Source of the DNA: Microplitis mediator
Lineage: Eukaryota > Arthropoda > Insecta > Hymenoptera > Braconidae
DNA: 64,000 nt
Assembly: GCF_029852145.1 (NCBI RefSeq)
Contig: NC_079974.1
Span: 19,632,082-19,696,081 of the forward strand
Direction: 5' to 3'
The position numbers and the translations under genes are program-made. Numbering within the stretch: the stretch's first letter is position 1; each line of letters starts with the position of its first letter. The notes beneath the pieces are model-generated. The model saw only the letters and a list, made by a program, of their open reading frames with translations. It had not been told where the DNA came from and ran no database searches. Below, piece by piece: positions 24,742 through 39,900 of this stretch.

Positions 24742-24944
24742 ACTGAAATTTCTAAATTCAAAAGCTATGATACCTCTAGTGTCAATTATTCAAAGCTAGA
24801 GTATCAGCTGACTGATTTTTGTTGTAACCGCGAATTTTATTGTTTACAATTCAATCCTCGTCCTGGTGGCAAATAAAATGTGTCGTAGATAGAAAATTGA
24901 TGTGATAAATTTGAAATTTAAAAAGTAAAAATTAAATATCAAAG

Positions 24945-27900
24945 ATGGATATTGATGATGACGAAGACATATTTGAAATAAGCGATGATGAATCTACGGG
25001 AAATAAAGAAATACCTTGCAGTTATAACCCCATTGATGATCATTTGATGAAACAATTAAATGACGTAAAAGATTGTATTACTAAAGTCAAAAAAGAAACG
25101 GAAAATGTGCAATCACTTGGTAACAAAATAATAAATAAACTTTATAAAAAGTGTCAGTATGTTGTTGATGATGAAAGTTCTGGTGATGATGAGGTACTAA
25201 ATATTTTATTTATTAATTTATTCATGATAGTAAAGTCAGCAGACATCTGACAATTTTTAAAACTTTAAAATAATAAATTAAAATAGAATAAAAAAAATGC
25301 ATGTATAGGAAATTCAAAATCCAGTACATGCATTTTTTTTAATTTTATTATTTCAATTATTTAATTTTTTTATATGTAATAAAAAATTGTATGTCTGCTA
25401 CATTTGCACTCATATTTATTTTTGAAAACTAATTCATATATTTTCAGCTGTATGATGCCAATAGTGAGCCAGTTATCAAGAGAAAAAAATTGACCAAAGA
25501 GTATCAAGAACCGCTGATTGTTACTGATGTTTGGCAAAGAATTATTGATGACAAGTGGGTAATAGGAGTTGATTTGGAAAATAATTCTCAGAGGTATTAA
25601 AATTTTTTTTTTATTTATTAATATACAGACGAACTCTCTCACATTTATAAGGAACATTCTTATTAGTTTTTTTAGCATAAGTTTTATATTTTTTTTCTGA
25701 ATATCCAAATAGTTCGAAATCAAGTCTGCAATTAAAATAAATTAAATTATGATCCTGAAGTTAGCAGACGGTTCACAATTTTCGGATTTATTTTTCAACA
25801 ATTCAATTTAAAACGAAAAAAAAACTAAAAATATGCACATGTAGAAAATTAAAAAAACTACATATGCAATTTTTTTAAATATTTTTTTTTATAATTTATC
25901 GTTTTTAAAAAATCCAAAAATTATTAGACGCCGGCTAACGTCAGTGTCATATTAAATTAATTATCTAGTATTTATGGTAATCAAGATAATAAACAGATAT
26001 TCACTTAAACATTTCAATGAGTCGACTAAAGTGAACTTTAGTTAGTTGAGAAAAATATTTTCTTGTTACGGTCTCAGTTGTTTGATTTTTCGATGAATTT
26101 TTCCAAGTTGCTCCTATAATATTTTGTATGTTTGCTAGATTTATTAAATAATCTTGATCTTCCTGCGAGTGTAAATAAATATAAAATTAAATGACTGCGA
26201 ATGTAGCAGACGTCAGAAAATTTTAAAATTATTAATGAATAGAGTAAATAATTAATAAAATTAAATTTAAAAAAATGTGCATTTAAAAAATTTTGAAATT
26301 AGTAAGTGCATTTTTTATAATTATTAATTTTTTAATTATTTACTCTATTTATTTATAATTTTCAATTTGTCTGATGTCTGCTACATTGACACTCATATAA
26401 TTAAAGTACTTTTGATAATTTAATTTAATTATTCAAATAATTTACTTTCAAAGTTTCAACTTTTAGTATAAGATCAAAATCAACTAGGCAGGGTGTACAT
26501 AGTTTGTGAATTGAAGTCCAGTGTTCGTTTATTTCTCCTCCAAACTCCCATTGACACAATATATATCTAACAAACTCTTCAAATGTCGGCGGATAGGATT
26601 TGTTTATCTTACAATCACATATAAGTGAAATCAGTTGATTAAAATTTTATTTTTTTATTGAAAATAATTAAAAATTTATAACTATACTTTGTAATTTGGT
26701 CGTGTGGCTTGTATAATTTTTTTTCCCAATGGTCTGAAGAATGAATTGTACGAATCAGATGCAAATTTGTCTCTGTAAGCACTGACAAGACGTTCGAAAG
26801 GATGACGTACAATAATAAAACTCAAGTGATCTTTTAAAGCATCCAAAAGTTCTTTAACTGAAGGTCTGGGATATTTTTTACGTGCGACAGATACTGGGGT
26901 TTCGTTAGTGTTATCCAAATAGTTGCGATCGTATCTATTTTTTTATTTTTTTTTTTAATTGAATATCAAATTTTTTTAGTTGCAGAGTTGTCATAAATTT
27001 TAAAAAATGGATTTACCTTTGAGTAAATTTTTATATTATAATAAATAGAAAATCGAGAAATTAATTTAAAAAATTTTAAATTTTGAATTTCTAACTCTGA
27101 TTTAATTGTTAAATTTTTGATAAAAAAAAACTAAAGCTATTGATTATTATTTAATAAAATAAAAAAGTTACCGAAAGTATGATACTTAAGTACGACGATC
27201 CTGAAGTTAGCAGACAATTAAATATTTTTGGATTTTATTTTGAACAATTAAATTTCAAAAAAAAAAAAAAAATCAAAAAATGCACATGTAGAAAATTTGA
27301 AAGACTACAGGTACAATTTTTTCAAATTTTTTTTTTTTTATAATTTACTGTCTAAAATAAAATCCAAAAATTATTAGAAGTCGGCTAACTTCAGTATCAT
27401 TCAAGTATGATCCTGAAGTTAGCAGACAATTAAAAATTTTCGGATTTTTTTTTTTCAAAAAATCAATTACAGAAAAAGAAACTAAAATTATGCACATGTA
27501 AAAAATTTAAAAAACTATCAGTGCAATTTTTTAAAACATTTTTTTTTTTATAATTTATCAGCTTAAAAAAAATCCCAAAACAATTAGACGTCTGCTAACT
27601 TCAGCATCATACTCAAGTTAGCCGACGTCTAATAATGTTTGAATATTTTTTTAAAACGATAAATTATAAAAAAAAAATATTTAAATAAATTGCACCTTTA
27701 GTTTTTTTAATTTTCTACATGTGCATATTTTTAGTTTTTCTTTTTTTTCAATTGATTAAAATAGTAGTAATTTTTAAAAATAAAACTCAATCACTAAAAT
27801 AATTGTGATTTAATTAAAAATCATGACAACCCTACTATTAATAAATAATAAATTACCCAGCAAGTAAATTAAAATTATAAAACCACGATGAAGAAGCTGC

Positions 27901-30900
27901 TTTAAAAACATTACACCAAACAAGTTTATATTTATCATTAATTAAATATTCCCATGCATTCGGTTCATTATTCGTACCATTATTCTTTACATTTAATTTA
28001 TATTCTGAACATTTTTGTATCAGCCATTCATGTCTATCTTTAAAACGATCGTATAAATATACCGGTCCAATTAATTCATCACTTTCATTTAATTTGATAA
28101 ACTTTTTTTCAATCACGTCCACATACTAAAAAAAAAACGAATTTAAAATATTTTATTAGTCGACGAAAGACACAACTTACCTCGTACTTGCAATGTTGTT
28201 CTACATATCGGTAATTATAGACTCCGATTAAAATAAATAACGAAACAATAACGATGTAAATTAGTCGTTGGTAATTAAAAAAATTATTTCGATGAATTAT
28301 TTTACTTTTGCCAGATAAATAATTGTGATTATTGTTTTTATTAATAGTCATATTATATTAATAAGCAAGTAAATAATAATTACAAGTTATAAGTTGTCAA
28401 CAGAGTGAGGTATAATTTCCGAATGGCTGTATACTAATGTATGACAATTACGAGGACCGGTATTAGATGATAACAAAAATTATAGTGACCGAATGCGTAA
28501 TCTACAATTGCATAATTCTCTTTAATGATGGATGTCACGGTCGTTTCATTTCATAAAAAAAAAATTGTTCTATATATGTTACAATAATAACTTGAATAAG
28601 TATAATTTTACATTTTTCTGTTTAATGTTCAACGATGCGTAATGAACATCTCAGACATAATTAAGTACTATAATTAATTATATAATAAAAAAGGCCAATC
28701 GGTATCCGAAATAAAAATAGATTTCTTATTATTTTTTTATTTGAATTTTTTGAGATAAAATTGAACTAAAAATTAATTTTTATGATCCCGAAGTTTGTAG
28801 ACTTTCAATTTTTTTTTCAACAATTTAATTAAAAAAAAAAAAAAATGCACATGTAGAAAATTAAAAAAACTATAGGTGCAATTTTTTGAAATTCTTTTTT
28901 TTCAAATTTATCATTTTTAAAAAAATTCAAAAATTATTAAACGATTAATTGCAGTCTCATATGTTTTGTTGACATTTTTAATTAATTTCTAACTCAAAAA
29001 TCGACAGAAATAAAATAATTTGAAAATTTAAATTGCCGCCTTTTCTAATTTGATTAAGATAATTGTCTAAACATTAAGTACAGCTAATCATTAATAGAAT
29101 AAGTGTGTCAAGTTTCAATAAGATCCATTTAAAAGTGTAGGTTTCAATAAAAAACAGAGAGTTTAATTACTAATGAAAAACATATATTTAATAATCTATT
29201 TTTAAATTTACATATTTACAATCCAATAACAACTCTTACTAAATTCTAAAAATTTAATTAAAAGCCTCGATGATTGATTGTTTATTTAATTTTTATTTCT
29301 AAATTCTATTTTAAAATTTATTTATTTTTAATTTACTAAATTCCTTTTTTTTTATCAATATTAGGCCATTTTTAATTAATAATCTACTAATTAATTTATC
29401 AATGCAACTAACTAACTTCACTGTAATTAGTGAATGGAAGCTGGACATTTTTTCTTGTAGAGTAATTAACAATTAATTTATAACAAGTGAATTAATTATT
29501 TAATACGTATATAAATAACCGGTAGAATAAAAGTAGTTAAATAAAATTTACAATGATATTTAACAGGAATTATTATAAAAGATATGGAAAAAGCATATTT
29601 TTATATTTAAATATTTAAATTAATATAATTGCAATTGTGCCTTACGTTTTAATTTAAAATATGTTTCTTGTTTATATTAAATAACTTTGGTTTTTAATGA
29701 TAATCATTTTTTTTTTATAATTATTATTTTAAATAATTAATTACCAATTATTTTTTACATTCTGAAGGAATTGTAATGTCTTTACCAATAGCTATATATT
29801 CTTTTGGAGAGTAATCGAAGAGTTCAAAATCATATCTGCAAGAAAAAAAAGAAATTAATTAACAATAAATTTTATTTATTAATTTATTTTTGAAGTTAAT
29901 GTCATTTCGTAAATTTCTGGTAACAAACAGACGCACAGACCAGCGCGGCTGCCCAATTTCAAAACACAGTATCCGACAAAAATACATTTTTTTTAATATG
30001 TATTGAATCATGTCCACAAGACTTCACTAGAACTAAAAATACTAAAAAATCAATTTTGAAAAATTTGTCCCTCACTGTGTTTTGAAATTGGGCAGCCGAG
30101 CGGACGTCGCTGTAAACAAACTTTTAACCCCATTTTTCTACATATATTAAGTGAATAAATCTAAAAATATCGCGTTACTAATTCCAAAATTATTTATATT
30201 TTTATATGCCCTTTTGACTTTAGGAAGCTCTCTAAATAGAGTGACCGAGTACTAGTCAAAACTGTAGTTTCAAATTTTTCCAATATCTTCTATTAATCCA
30301 CGTATCTGCGTGTGATTCCAAAATTACATTAAAGATGGTCTATAGTAATTTTTGTCCAAACTTTCAAACAAACCCTCTAATACGCAAAATTAAGAACGAG
30401 GTTTAATGCATTACTCTATAATCTAGCAATCTACGTTTTCATTTTTCAAAAATGTTCATTTCAAGAGAAAAATGTGGACGAAGTTTCCATTTTCTGCGCA
30501 AATGCAACAGTAATACCGTTCGTCGATTTAAGTGTGATAGAGAAAAAAGTTCAGACCCCTCTTAAATAATTTTTTGAAGAGCATTAATCCGCTAATTTAA
30601 TACAAATTATCAAAAAAAATATATACAGTCGAACTCCATTAACTCGTATTCCATTATCTCGGAACTTCCCCTCAATTTTGACCCCCACTACGAGCTACGC
30701 TGTCTCCCACCCGATACTATAAATTTGTATATCTCTGTCTACATTTATCTATATATCATTCATGTGATGTAAGAGCGCATGCGTTAAAGTTTCCTTTTAA
30801 GGGAGAAGGGGCATCCGTTAACTCGGAAATTCCAAGAAATTTACGCTCCTCCGTAAACTAACCGTCCAAGTTAATGGAGTTTGACTATATATATATATAT

Positions 30901-33900
30901 ATATATATATGTTTTTTTTTTATATAATTAACATACCTAAACATTTCATAAAGATCATTTATTTGATTTTTTGATAATTGCACAAAATATTTTTTCATAA
31001 CATCTTTTGTTTGAGCACCACGCGCTGGATTTTTCCATTCTGGTTTAATCATATGTTCTAAATGCACGTGTTTTATAATATAATTCTGATCATCCTACAA
31101 AAAAAACAAAACCAATTGATTAGTTCATTTATATGAATAGAGTATTGTTAATTTTATCAGCATTTATTATCATTTATCAGTAATTACTATTGATAAGATT
31201 TGTTACTTGCAAAGATTGTCGTTAATAAAATGAAATTTGTCTAAATGTCATAATGATTTTGACGTTATTGTTTAGTTAATTAATATTATAAACGTCTGTA
31301 TAACTTACTTGAAGCGTTTCAAATTTAGCGATAAAGTCAAAACGAACTTGACAAGGTGTACAGAAATTTAATATTGGTGTCCAATGCATATCTAGCTCAT
31401 TACCAGCTTGCCATTCGCACAGTAACCATCTCACAAACTCTTCGAATAGTGGGTAACGTGGACCACGTCTTGTTCGATGCTTCGAATCCTTAAAAAAATA
31501 ATAATTTTATTTACTTACATACTTTTTACAAAATTATCAATTGAAATTCAGTAGAGTTACTTAATTAACAAACTAATTAATAACTTTGAGCTATTATTAA
31601 CTTACTTTATAACGGTATTGATTAATAATTCGTACGCCTAATTTACTGTGAAGTGTATTAGGTAAACTTTGCTCAAGTTTATCTCTATAAGCACTGAGAA
31701 GACGTTCGAAAGGATGTCTAACTATAAGGAAGCTCACGCTATCATTTAAATATCGTGATAATTCTTCGGCGGTAGGCCGCGGATATCTTTGTCTTGCTAA
31801 TGATACTGGTACGGCTTTTGATGCTTTCAAAAATTGAGGACTGTATCTATAAATATACATATATATATTCATATATATACTGTAAAAAAGGCGGTGTTCA
31901 AACTCACACCGGTGAAGGGGTGTTATACATCCGGTGTTAAAATGGTGTCCGTAAGGAGTAAATTAACTCCCACACAGAAAAATATATATGTGACATATAT
32001 GCATCAATGTATCGGCTATATGGGACATATATGTTATTTATATATTTTTTTGTGCGGGCTTTGATTGGAGTATGAGGGTTTGAATATAAATTTTTTGGGA
32101 TTTACAAAACAGAAAAAAAATAATATTTTATCAATATTACGAAACTGTCGTTAATTGAAAGAAAAAAAAATTTATTATCTATAAAATATGCAATTTTACT
32201 TGTCTTAAACTGAATAAATGCCATAAATTTTTGATCACTTTGAAATTAAATATTTAGGAAAAATATTACAATCATTTTTATCAAAATTCTGATGTTTTTT
32301 AAAATGTAATATCCAATTTAAAGATGATTAATTAATCATTGATAACTTAATTTTATTTTTCTCGCTAATTTAGTTTGCAAACAGAATCATAAAAATCTAT
32401 TAATATTCCCATATTTTATACTATGTCATTGTAGACAAATATTCTTTGAATTTTCCCATAAACTGATCAATCTGTCGTATATCGTTTATTTTTGAAAATA
32501 CAATTCGACTTTTTGTAGTTCAAAAATAAAACTTTTTTTAAACACCGCGTAACACCAGGAAAAATTTTAACACCGTTACCGTAGTTGAATTTAACACCGG
32601 AGTAGCTTAAATATACACCTTTTTTTTTACAACACATATATTAAAGTATAAAAAATTTTTTATTTATAGCACACATAAATTTAAAAGTATTTTATTTTTG
32701 TTATGACTTTTATCTTACCCTGCAAGTCGGTTGAAGTTATAAATCCACGATGTAGATGCAGCTTTAAATATATTACACCAGATAAGATGGTAGTCACGAT
32801 TAACAAAAAATTCCCATGCATTAGGTTTATGTATTGAATCATTTCCCGGGCGGTCTAACCCACTCTCGCTGCACCTTTTCGTCAATAATTTACGTCTTTC
32901 AATTAATCGTAGCTCAGTCTCTGCCATTGTACTCATCTCAAGTAATCTTTCTTCTGCCGATTGAGCTGTTTCTTTCTATAAATTATAAACAGTTTTAATT
33001 AACTTGAGTGCTCCATGTGGTACTAAAACCACACTATGGTTTACAAATCATAATTAAATTTTTTCAATTAAAATATAAATTTACTGATTCCATTGAACGC
33101 AAAAGCTTTTCAATGATTAAGTGAAATTAACATACGACTATAAAAAAATTTTTTTAATTATTTTGATTGACATGTGACGTTGATACATTTGACAGGTGAA
33201 ATCAATAATGCGGCAAATAATTTAGTAAAGTCTGATCTTTTATAAATTTGTTAGTTTAAAGTTTTAATTAAATGACAGAGATTTCAGTATCAAGTTTTCG
33301 ATCGAGTTGTACTTAACAATCTAAAGCTGATTAAAGTGTAAGGAAATTTAGGTCAATTGATTTTTAATGGAGACTGTAAGTGTATTGATGGACATACGCA
33401 ATGATCAATCACAAATAACGTAGACTTTTTAGTACACGGAGAGAAATTTATGGTAACAATTACAATTACAATATATTATGGGAATGGTTCCCATAATGCA
33501 CGGTAACCGGTTTTCTTGAAATGTTGATTATAGGAACTATTGTAGTTATCATTACTATAATATTATCGTAATCGTTACCATAATATAGTTAAACGTTACC
33601 ATAATATTATGGTAATCATTACCATAATATATAGTCATGATTACCAAAAATATTATGAGTGTGAATAGTAACGTTTACCATAATCATTACCATAATTCTT
33701 TCACATGCGATATGGGAACTGTGACCATAATTATAGGGATCATTCCCATACTTTTGGGAACTTATACCAGAAAGTATGAGCCTATATCCCATAATTCCAA
33801 GTAATCATTACCATAACGGTATGGGAGAATATTTCATAAACGTACTAGGAACGGTTACCATAAATTTCTCTCCGTGTAGATTTCATAGAAATCTATCTTT

Positions 33901-36900
33901 TGTATTTGTTCTCATGGTGGAATTTTCAAAGAATTTTGCCATAATCTATCATAATTCATCAAGTAGGTTTCAAAAATACCATTGGTTCAAAAGTTTATAT
34001 ATATATGTGTAATATAACGCGCCATGTTGCGACGATAGCGGCCACAATTTTTAACGGATCGTAATGAAACTTGGCACACTTATTCTATGAACGATTATCA
34101 CGGTTAAGTTCGAAGATGAGCAAAATCGGTCAACTAGTTTAGAAATGGTGGACATTTGAAATTCCAAAAATAACGAAAAATCCTACTTTTTCGGTTGTTT
34201 TCGTAAATAACTTTTTAACGGGTATATCTATCCTTATTATGTAAAAAGAACTTGATAGCCGATAGAAAAAGCTATATTTTCCTTTTTCTTATTTTTTGTT
34301 TTACGATAATTGTTCCTCTTTTAATAAGGGTTCAAAGTCACGTAATTGACTCATGTGTTATGATGATAATGCCACTGTTTATATCTTTGAAAATTTTTGA
34401 TGGGTGATTATTAAATTATATATACTTATTCTGTAGGTAATTATCTTGATCAAGTTTAAAATTTTATAAAAATCGGTTAAGCATTCTAGAAATGATGGCA
34501 ATTTGAAATTTTCTAATGAATGAAAAATGCTGTTTTCTGTGTTATTTTTTTCTAAATAACGTTATAATGGGTACATCTATCATTAACTTTTTGATTAAAG
34601 TGAGAAATCTACTTCCATTTCAGATGCCGAATGGCCTTTTTTTTTTTTTAAATTCAATTTGTTTTTGACATGAACACTCGCATTGATTGAAATAACTTAC
34701 AGTGTATGCATTTTTTTAATTGTTCTGCAAACGTTTTACAATAGTAATTTAACTAATGGAAAAAACAATTGCGCAGAAAAAAAGGCAACAATTAACTGAA
34801 AATCAATAGTAAGTAAATTTTGTTTCGAATTTATTTCAATGGATTAAAAGTTTTCTAAAGAGTTTTGTAAAGTTCGTAATGAATATTTTCTTGTGGTTTA
34901 AACTTTAAATAAAAAGTATTTGATAATTGTACTTTTATAGTTTGAAATAAGTTTATTTATAATGTATTTTAACCGTTTCTTTATGCTCGAACAACAGAAG
35001 ATAAACTGAGAAAAAGTTTAATCAAAAAACAACTTTTACTGCTTTTCAATTCCGCAAGGATATTTAAGTAAATAAAATAAAAACTGTATTCTTCTCGTTT
35101 ATCAAAATGCTTTCTTTGTAAAAGTTAACTTTTTATACTGCGTCTGCTGTACTATTTGAACTGTAAATATGATTTAAATTGAGTGTAAGATAAAAAAATT
35201 ATCATATTAAATTAAATCAATAGTCCGAATAATCGCAACAAAAAATATTTGATACTTTCGCATCGTAAATTAATTAATACTATTGATTATCAATTAAATG
35301 GCACTTTACTGTAATTGTTTCAATTTATTTCATTTTATCTTTGGTGAATTTTGTGACGTCAATAAATTTTATTGCTCAATTATTCTAATTAATTAATTTC
35401 CGTCTCTTTATTATTTCATATTTATTTATTATCATCTTATATTTTCATTACTATCCGCATTTATGTAAATTAATTTTTTTTTTATTGACCATTTTAATTT
35501 CTTCTCATCAATTACGAATTTTCATTTTACCAGACTGTCGTTATCATTCAAATTTATTTAATTTCGCTTAAAATTATGAAGTAATTATTTTTTTTGACTA
35601 TTACTACACTCGTTAACGAGCCACAGCTGAATTTGATACACAATCATCGGCATTTCCGAATGCAAAGTAAATTATAAGATCAATTACTGTAAGCAGAAAA
35701 CAGAAAATTTTGAACATCACATAAATTAATTTCGATTTCTTTGGGGTCAACATTTTTAATAATAGTATTATCTATTAAAATTCTCTTTCTAATAAATAGA
35801 ACCATAAAAAAAAAAATTTACTTGCATATAAGTTTTAATTTTTTGTTAATAATTGAATGTAATGACTCACAGTAATGATAAAAAAATAAAATGAATAAAT
35901 GATAATTGAAAGAATTTGTAAATTAAGTATATTATGTAAATTAGTCATATATATTTATGGGATTGTAATAAAGCATAAAATCTAAATCAGTCGGACAGAT
36001 ACGCATTCATTTTAACAACTCGATTTGCCAAGTGAACTTGAAGTCCGCATGTATAACCGTTGCCAGAGTTTATATACATAGATATACTGTAGTAAATAGA
36101 TACAAGTAATATGTAATGTATATAAAAGCGAGGTCGTACAAAACGACGATTATCTCTGCTGAATCGCCGATATCTGAGTCATATCGCGTATCTCTTTTAT
36201 CATATACTCGAACCTCTAGCTTTGCTTACTTTCGTATATGTACTTAAAATCCCACATGCGTATCTATAGACACTGTGGCTACATGACTATGAATCTATAC
36301 AATTATTCACTCTCATACATACCAACATATATATACATACATTCGTTTATAAAGAAGAAAAATATTTGCAAGCTTTTTATTATTGATCTGTATTCCAGTA
36401 ACGACAATACAAATATTTAATGACACGTGTAATGAAATTCAAATTTTTAAATTTACCGCGCTGATTTTTTTAATTGTTTTTAATTAAAATTTTAAGTTTT
36501 ATTCATAAATCGCGATATTAAATTATGAAATTATTTATCTCAATTTAAAATATTTAAAAATTAAATTAAGGTCGTAAGTAAATTTTAATTATTCTTCAGT
36601 TATTTGCCGCTCGCAAAAAAAATTTAATGGAAAAAATGTAAAAGCATAAAAAGAGATTTAATTAATTTAAACATAATTATTTATGCAAAAAATTTATTGT
36701 AGATTTTACTGTACACGATAAATATTAAAAAATATAATTGATAACAATAATATATATAAAAGTTTAATGCAATTTAAATAGTGAAGTTGATGCCTTCCGT
36801 TTATTGATTCTCGTCATAGAGAAACTCTAGCTTGCAATAATACGAATGTGGGCCACGTTCTATAGCAACATTTAAATGCATAGACATGTTTTAGGGTTTA

Positions 36901-39900
36901 TCTATTAATTTACATGCAATTATTCATATTTTATTTGATATTCTAATACGAAAATTAATGACACCGCTAATGTGATGTGTCAGAAAAAACTAAAAAGGGA
37001 CAAGACCAATAAAATATATTGGCCGTATATGTGCTTGTAGTGTTTGATCAGATTAAAGTGTCACGTGTGTATCAAGAAAAGGTTAAGGTCGTAATATATG
37101 TATATATATTTATTAAAATGTAAATGTACCAAGTGTTAAGTACATTTAATATGTAATATAAAAAAGGCATTTATCTTTTTGTTCTGGCTCATCATCAAAA
37201 GCCACGTGAGGAAATTACCAAGGTTCATTTTTGCATAATTCATTTAATGTCTAATGTGCTGTTTTTACTATGGATTCTCTCGATACTTAGCAACGTAACA
37301 AATTATAATTAACTTAAAAAAATATTTAATAAATTACAATTAAAAAAAAAAATGTTTAGACGATTTAATTTTTTTTTACTATAAAAATTTAATTCTGTTC
37401 TAAATTTATTTAGATGATATATTTTTGAAAATCGATTGACCCACTTGTAAACATTTCCGTGTACAAAGAATTTTTATGCTCTTGAATAAAAGCACTCGCG
37501 TGATGGCAACAAAAAAAAGTAAATAAAAAAAAAGTTTATAAAAAGAGAATGAGGATTCGTGTACTTGGTATTTGTTTAATAAATTGTAACATGTCTGTGT
37601 GTATAAGAGTAAGTGCAGAGTTTAGTATAACGTATTATTGAATAACTGGTAAATCAATCAAAGACGAGGTTTGTTATGAATGGTTTCAATTTATGGAGAT
37701 TAATAATTGTGGATCTTGTCGTGAATTTCACCTGCCGCAATGCGTCTGGAATATTGCCAGGGCGCAGAATTTTCGCGTCGGCGTTGCTTGGACCAACTGA
37801 CATATCTGTGAGATGTTGATGATCCATTTAAATTTAATTGTTTCTCGCACCTTCAAATCTCTTTCTTTATTTTTTAGCTAAACTTTCTTTGCTGTTCAAT
37901 ACAACTGCCGTTGACCCAACAAACCGGCCGCGGAAATCAACGAAAATATTTTTTCTAGTATTTTTTTTTACCAAAAAACTATTCATAATTTATGACTCTT
38001 GTATCGTGCCAACTTCTCATAATAGAGAAAAAAAATAAAAAAATAAATAGATGGTTCGCTTTGACCTACAATGGGCGCGTTAAAAATATTTTAAAAATTT
38101 CTGTACTTGTTTTAATGAGAATAATTTTTTTTTTGTTGATATAAAAAAAAAATTTCAACGAATTTAAAACAATTACACCGTTCGAAATAACGTTTGACAA
38201 TTATTTATTACTGTTTTAAAAAAGTTTGTAGACAAACTTTTTTTTTTGTGACAATCTATTTCGGAGTCACATGAAAAAAAAAATGTCACGGAGAAAAATA
38301 GAAGGGAGATATTTGTGTAGTAAAAGTAAAATTGTCATGGGGATTGGTTGAGTGTTAAAAGGAAATGAGAAAAATTTATTTTCCGTCAGAGAATTTAATA
38401 CTATGTAAAAGATAATTAATTATTGAAGCGCTGGAATAACATAACAGTTAACCTGACAAGTAGTCAGCGGCTATTTTCATCAGCCAACGTGTTTTGTATT
38501 CCCCCTATCTCTGATAGTACATATATATATCTATTATATATTACTATAACGTATTTAATAAAAAATAAGAGTGATTTAATATTTAATATTTGACATATTC
38601 ATATTAATTTCAATTTTTCATTATTTATCTTCTTGGTATATTTTGTTTGCTTTAATAAGTAATTGACATTCGTGACTCTGGAAATCGTTAATGCAGCTCA
38701 GTGTGATATTCTCTTAAATGCATTGTAGTTATTTTAACACACATAAACTGTGTAATTTATTTGTAAAGAATATTTACACACTAAATTACTGTTCAAGTAT
38801 AGTAAAAAAAATTACATAATACTTTCAAGTAAAAAGAATGCATTCAAATTAACGATACAGAAATAAAAGATTTGTTGGTGCGAAAAAATTTTGCATTATG
38901 AGTTGAAGATAAAAATTTTCTTGGGTCGATAAAAAACTTCTTGTATAAACTTTTTTTTCACCCAAGAAAAATTTTGTCTTTAATTCATTATACAAAAAAT
39001 TTACTGAGAAAATAAAAATTCTCTTGAGGCGGGAAAAAATTTTATTTAATTAATTATTTTAATTATAAAAATTTTATGAATGAGCAAATTTATTTTTTCC
39101 GTCTAATAAATGATAAATAATTAGACTGATTTTTAAAGAACGTCTGAGTATGCACTTACTATTCTTGTGAACGGATTTACTGATTTGAATGGTTCTTACG
39201 ACACAGAGTTCATTGAGAATTAAAGCTGGTTAAATTTAGAAGTCAATTGCTTAGCAAATTGCTGAATTATTTAAAATTTATTATTAAATAAAAAAAAAAA
39301 AAAAAAGAAATGTTTTTAAAGTAACTTGTAAATTGGCTATTCGATTGATATAAAAATTCAATCAGATTTGAGAGCTGATAAGCTTTTTCGTTTACCACAA
39401 GATTCATTTAAATCGATCCACAAGCGACCGGAGATATCGCGAATAAAATAACATTTTTTAAATTTTGTTTATTTTCTCACGAGCTAATTGCTTAATTTGA
39501 AAAAAACGCGGCATTAAAAGTAAATTATAAAAAAATATTTTTTTTTAGATTTATTTAATTAGTTATTTAAAAGTTTACTTAAATATAATTTATTCTACAT
39601 TTGAAATAATTATATTTATTTAATTGTTCCAACATATTTTAGTACAGATTAATTTTTATTTATTGTTCAATTTACAAAGAAAAACTTGAGATAATTTATT
39701 TTGTTTATAAAATTTATCATTGAGATGTTCACTACTTTTTTTACCTTAGTATCGAATGCTTGTCATTTTATTCATTAAAAAAAAAAAAATTTAATTCAAC
39801 TAAAAAATTATGATTTATGATACACGGAAAAAAAATAAATAGGTGATGCAACAGGATTTTCCCTGTAAAATCAATAGGATAAGGAACAAGTTTCATGTAC

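Larger units (their letters stand above)
22967..24944. other. KIN17 / gene X intergenic region with TSS-like segment
   Basis: The segment 23,850-24,345 differs from its surroundings: a CGCCAAGATGGCGC motif (YY1-like, typical of promoters), a purine/pyrimidine-rich tract, then several hundred bases of TGTG/AGTG-rich sequence without long ORFs, as in insect 5' UTRs, ending at a donor-like CCAAG|GTTTGT (about 24,349). It may be the untranslated first exon of gene X. Direct repeats flank it (about 23,575-23,665 and 24,350-24,445). Half an M2 element lies at about 23,489-23,530. Confidence 0.4.

Noticed and set aside
36238..36420. 60-codon ORF after the TATA-like motif
   Set aside because: Composition is typical of A/T-rich intron translation (Tyr, Ile, His, Asn) with no conserved feature.
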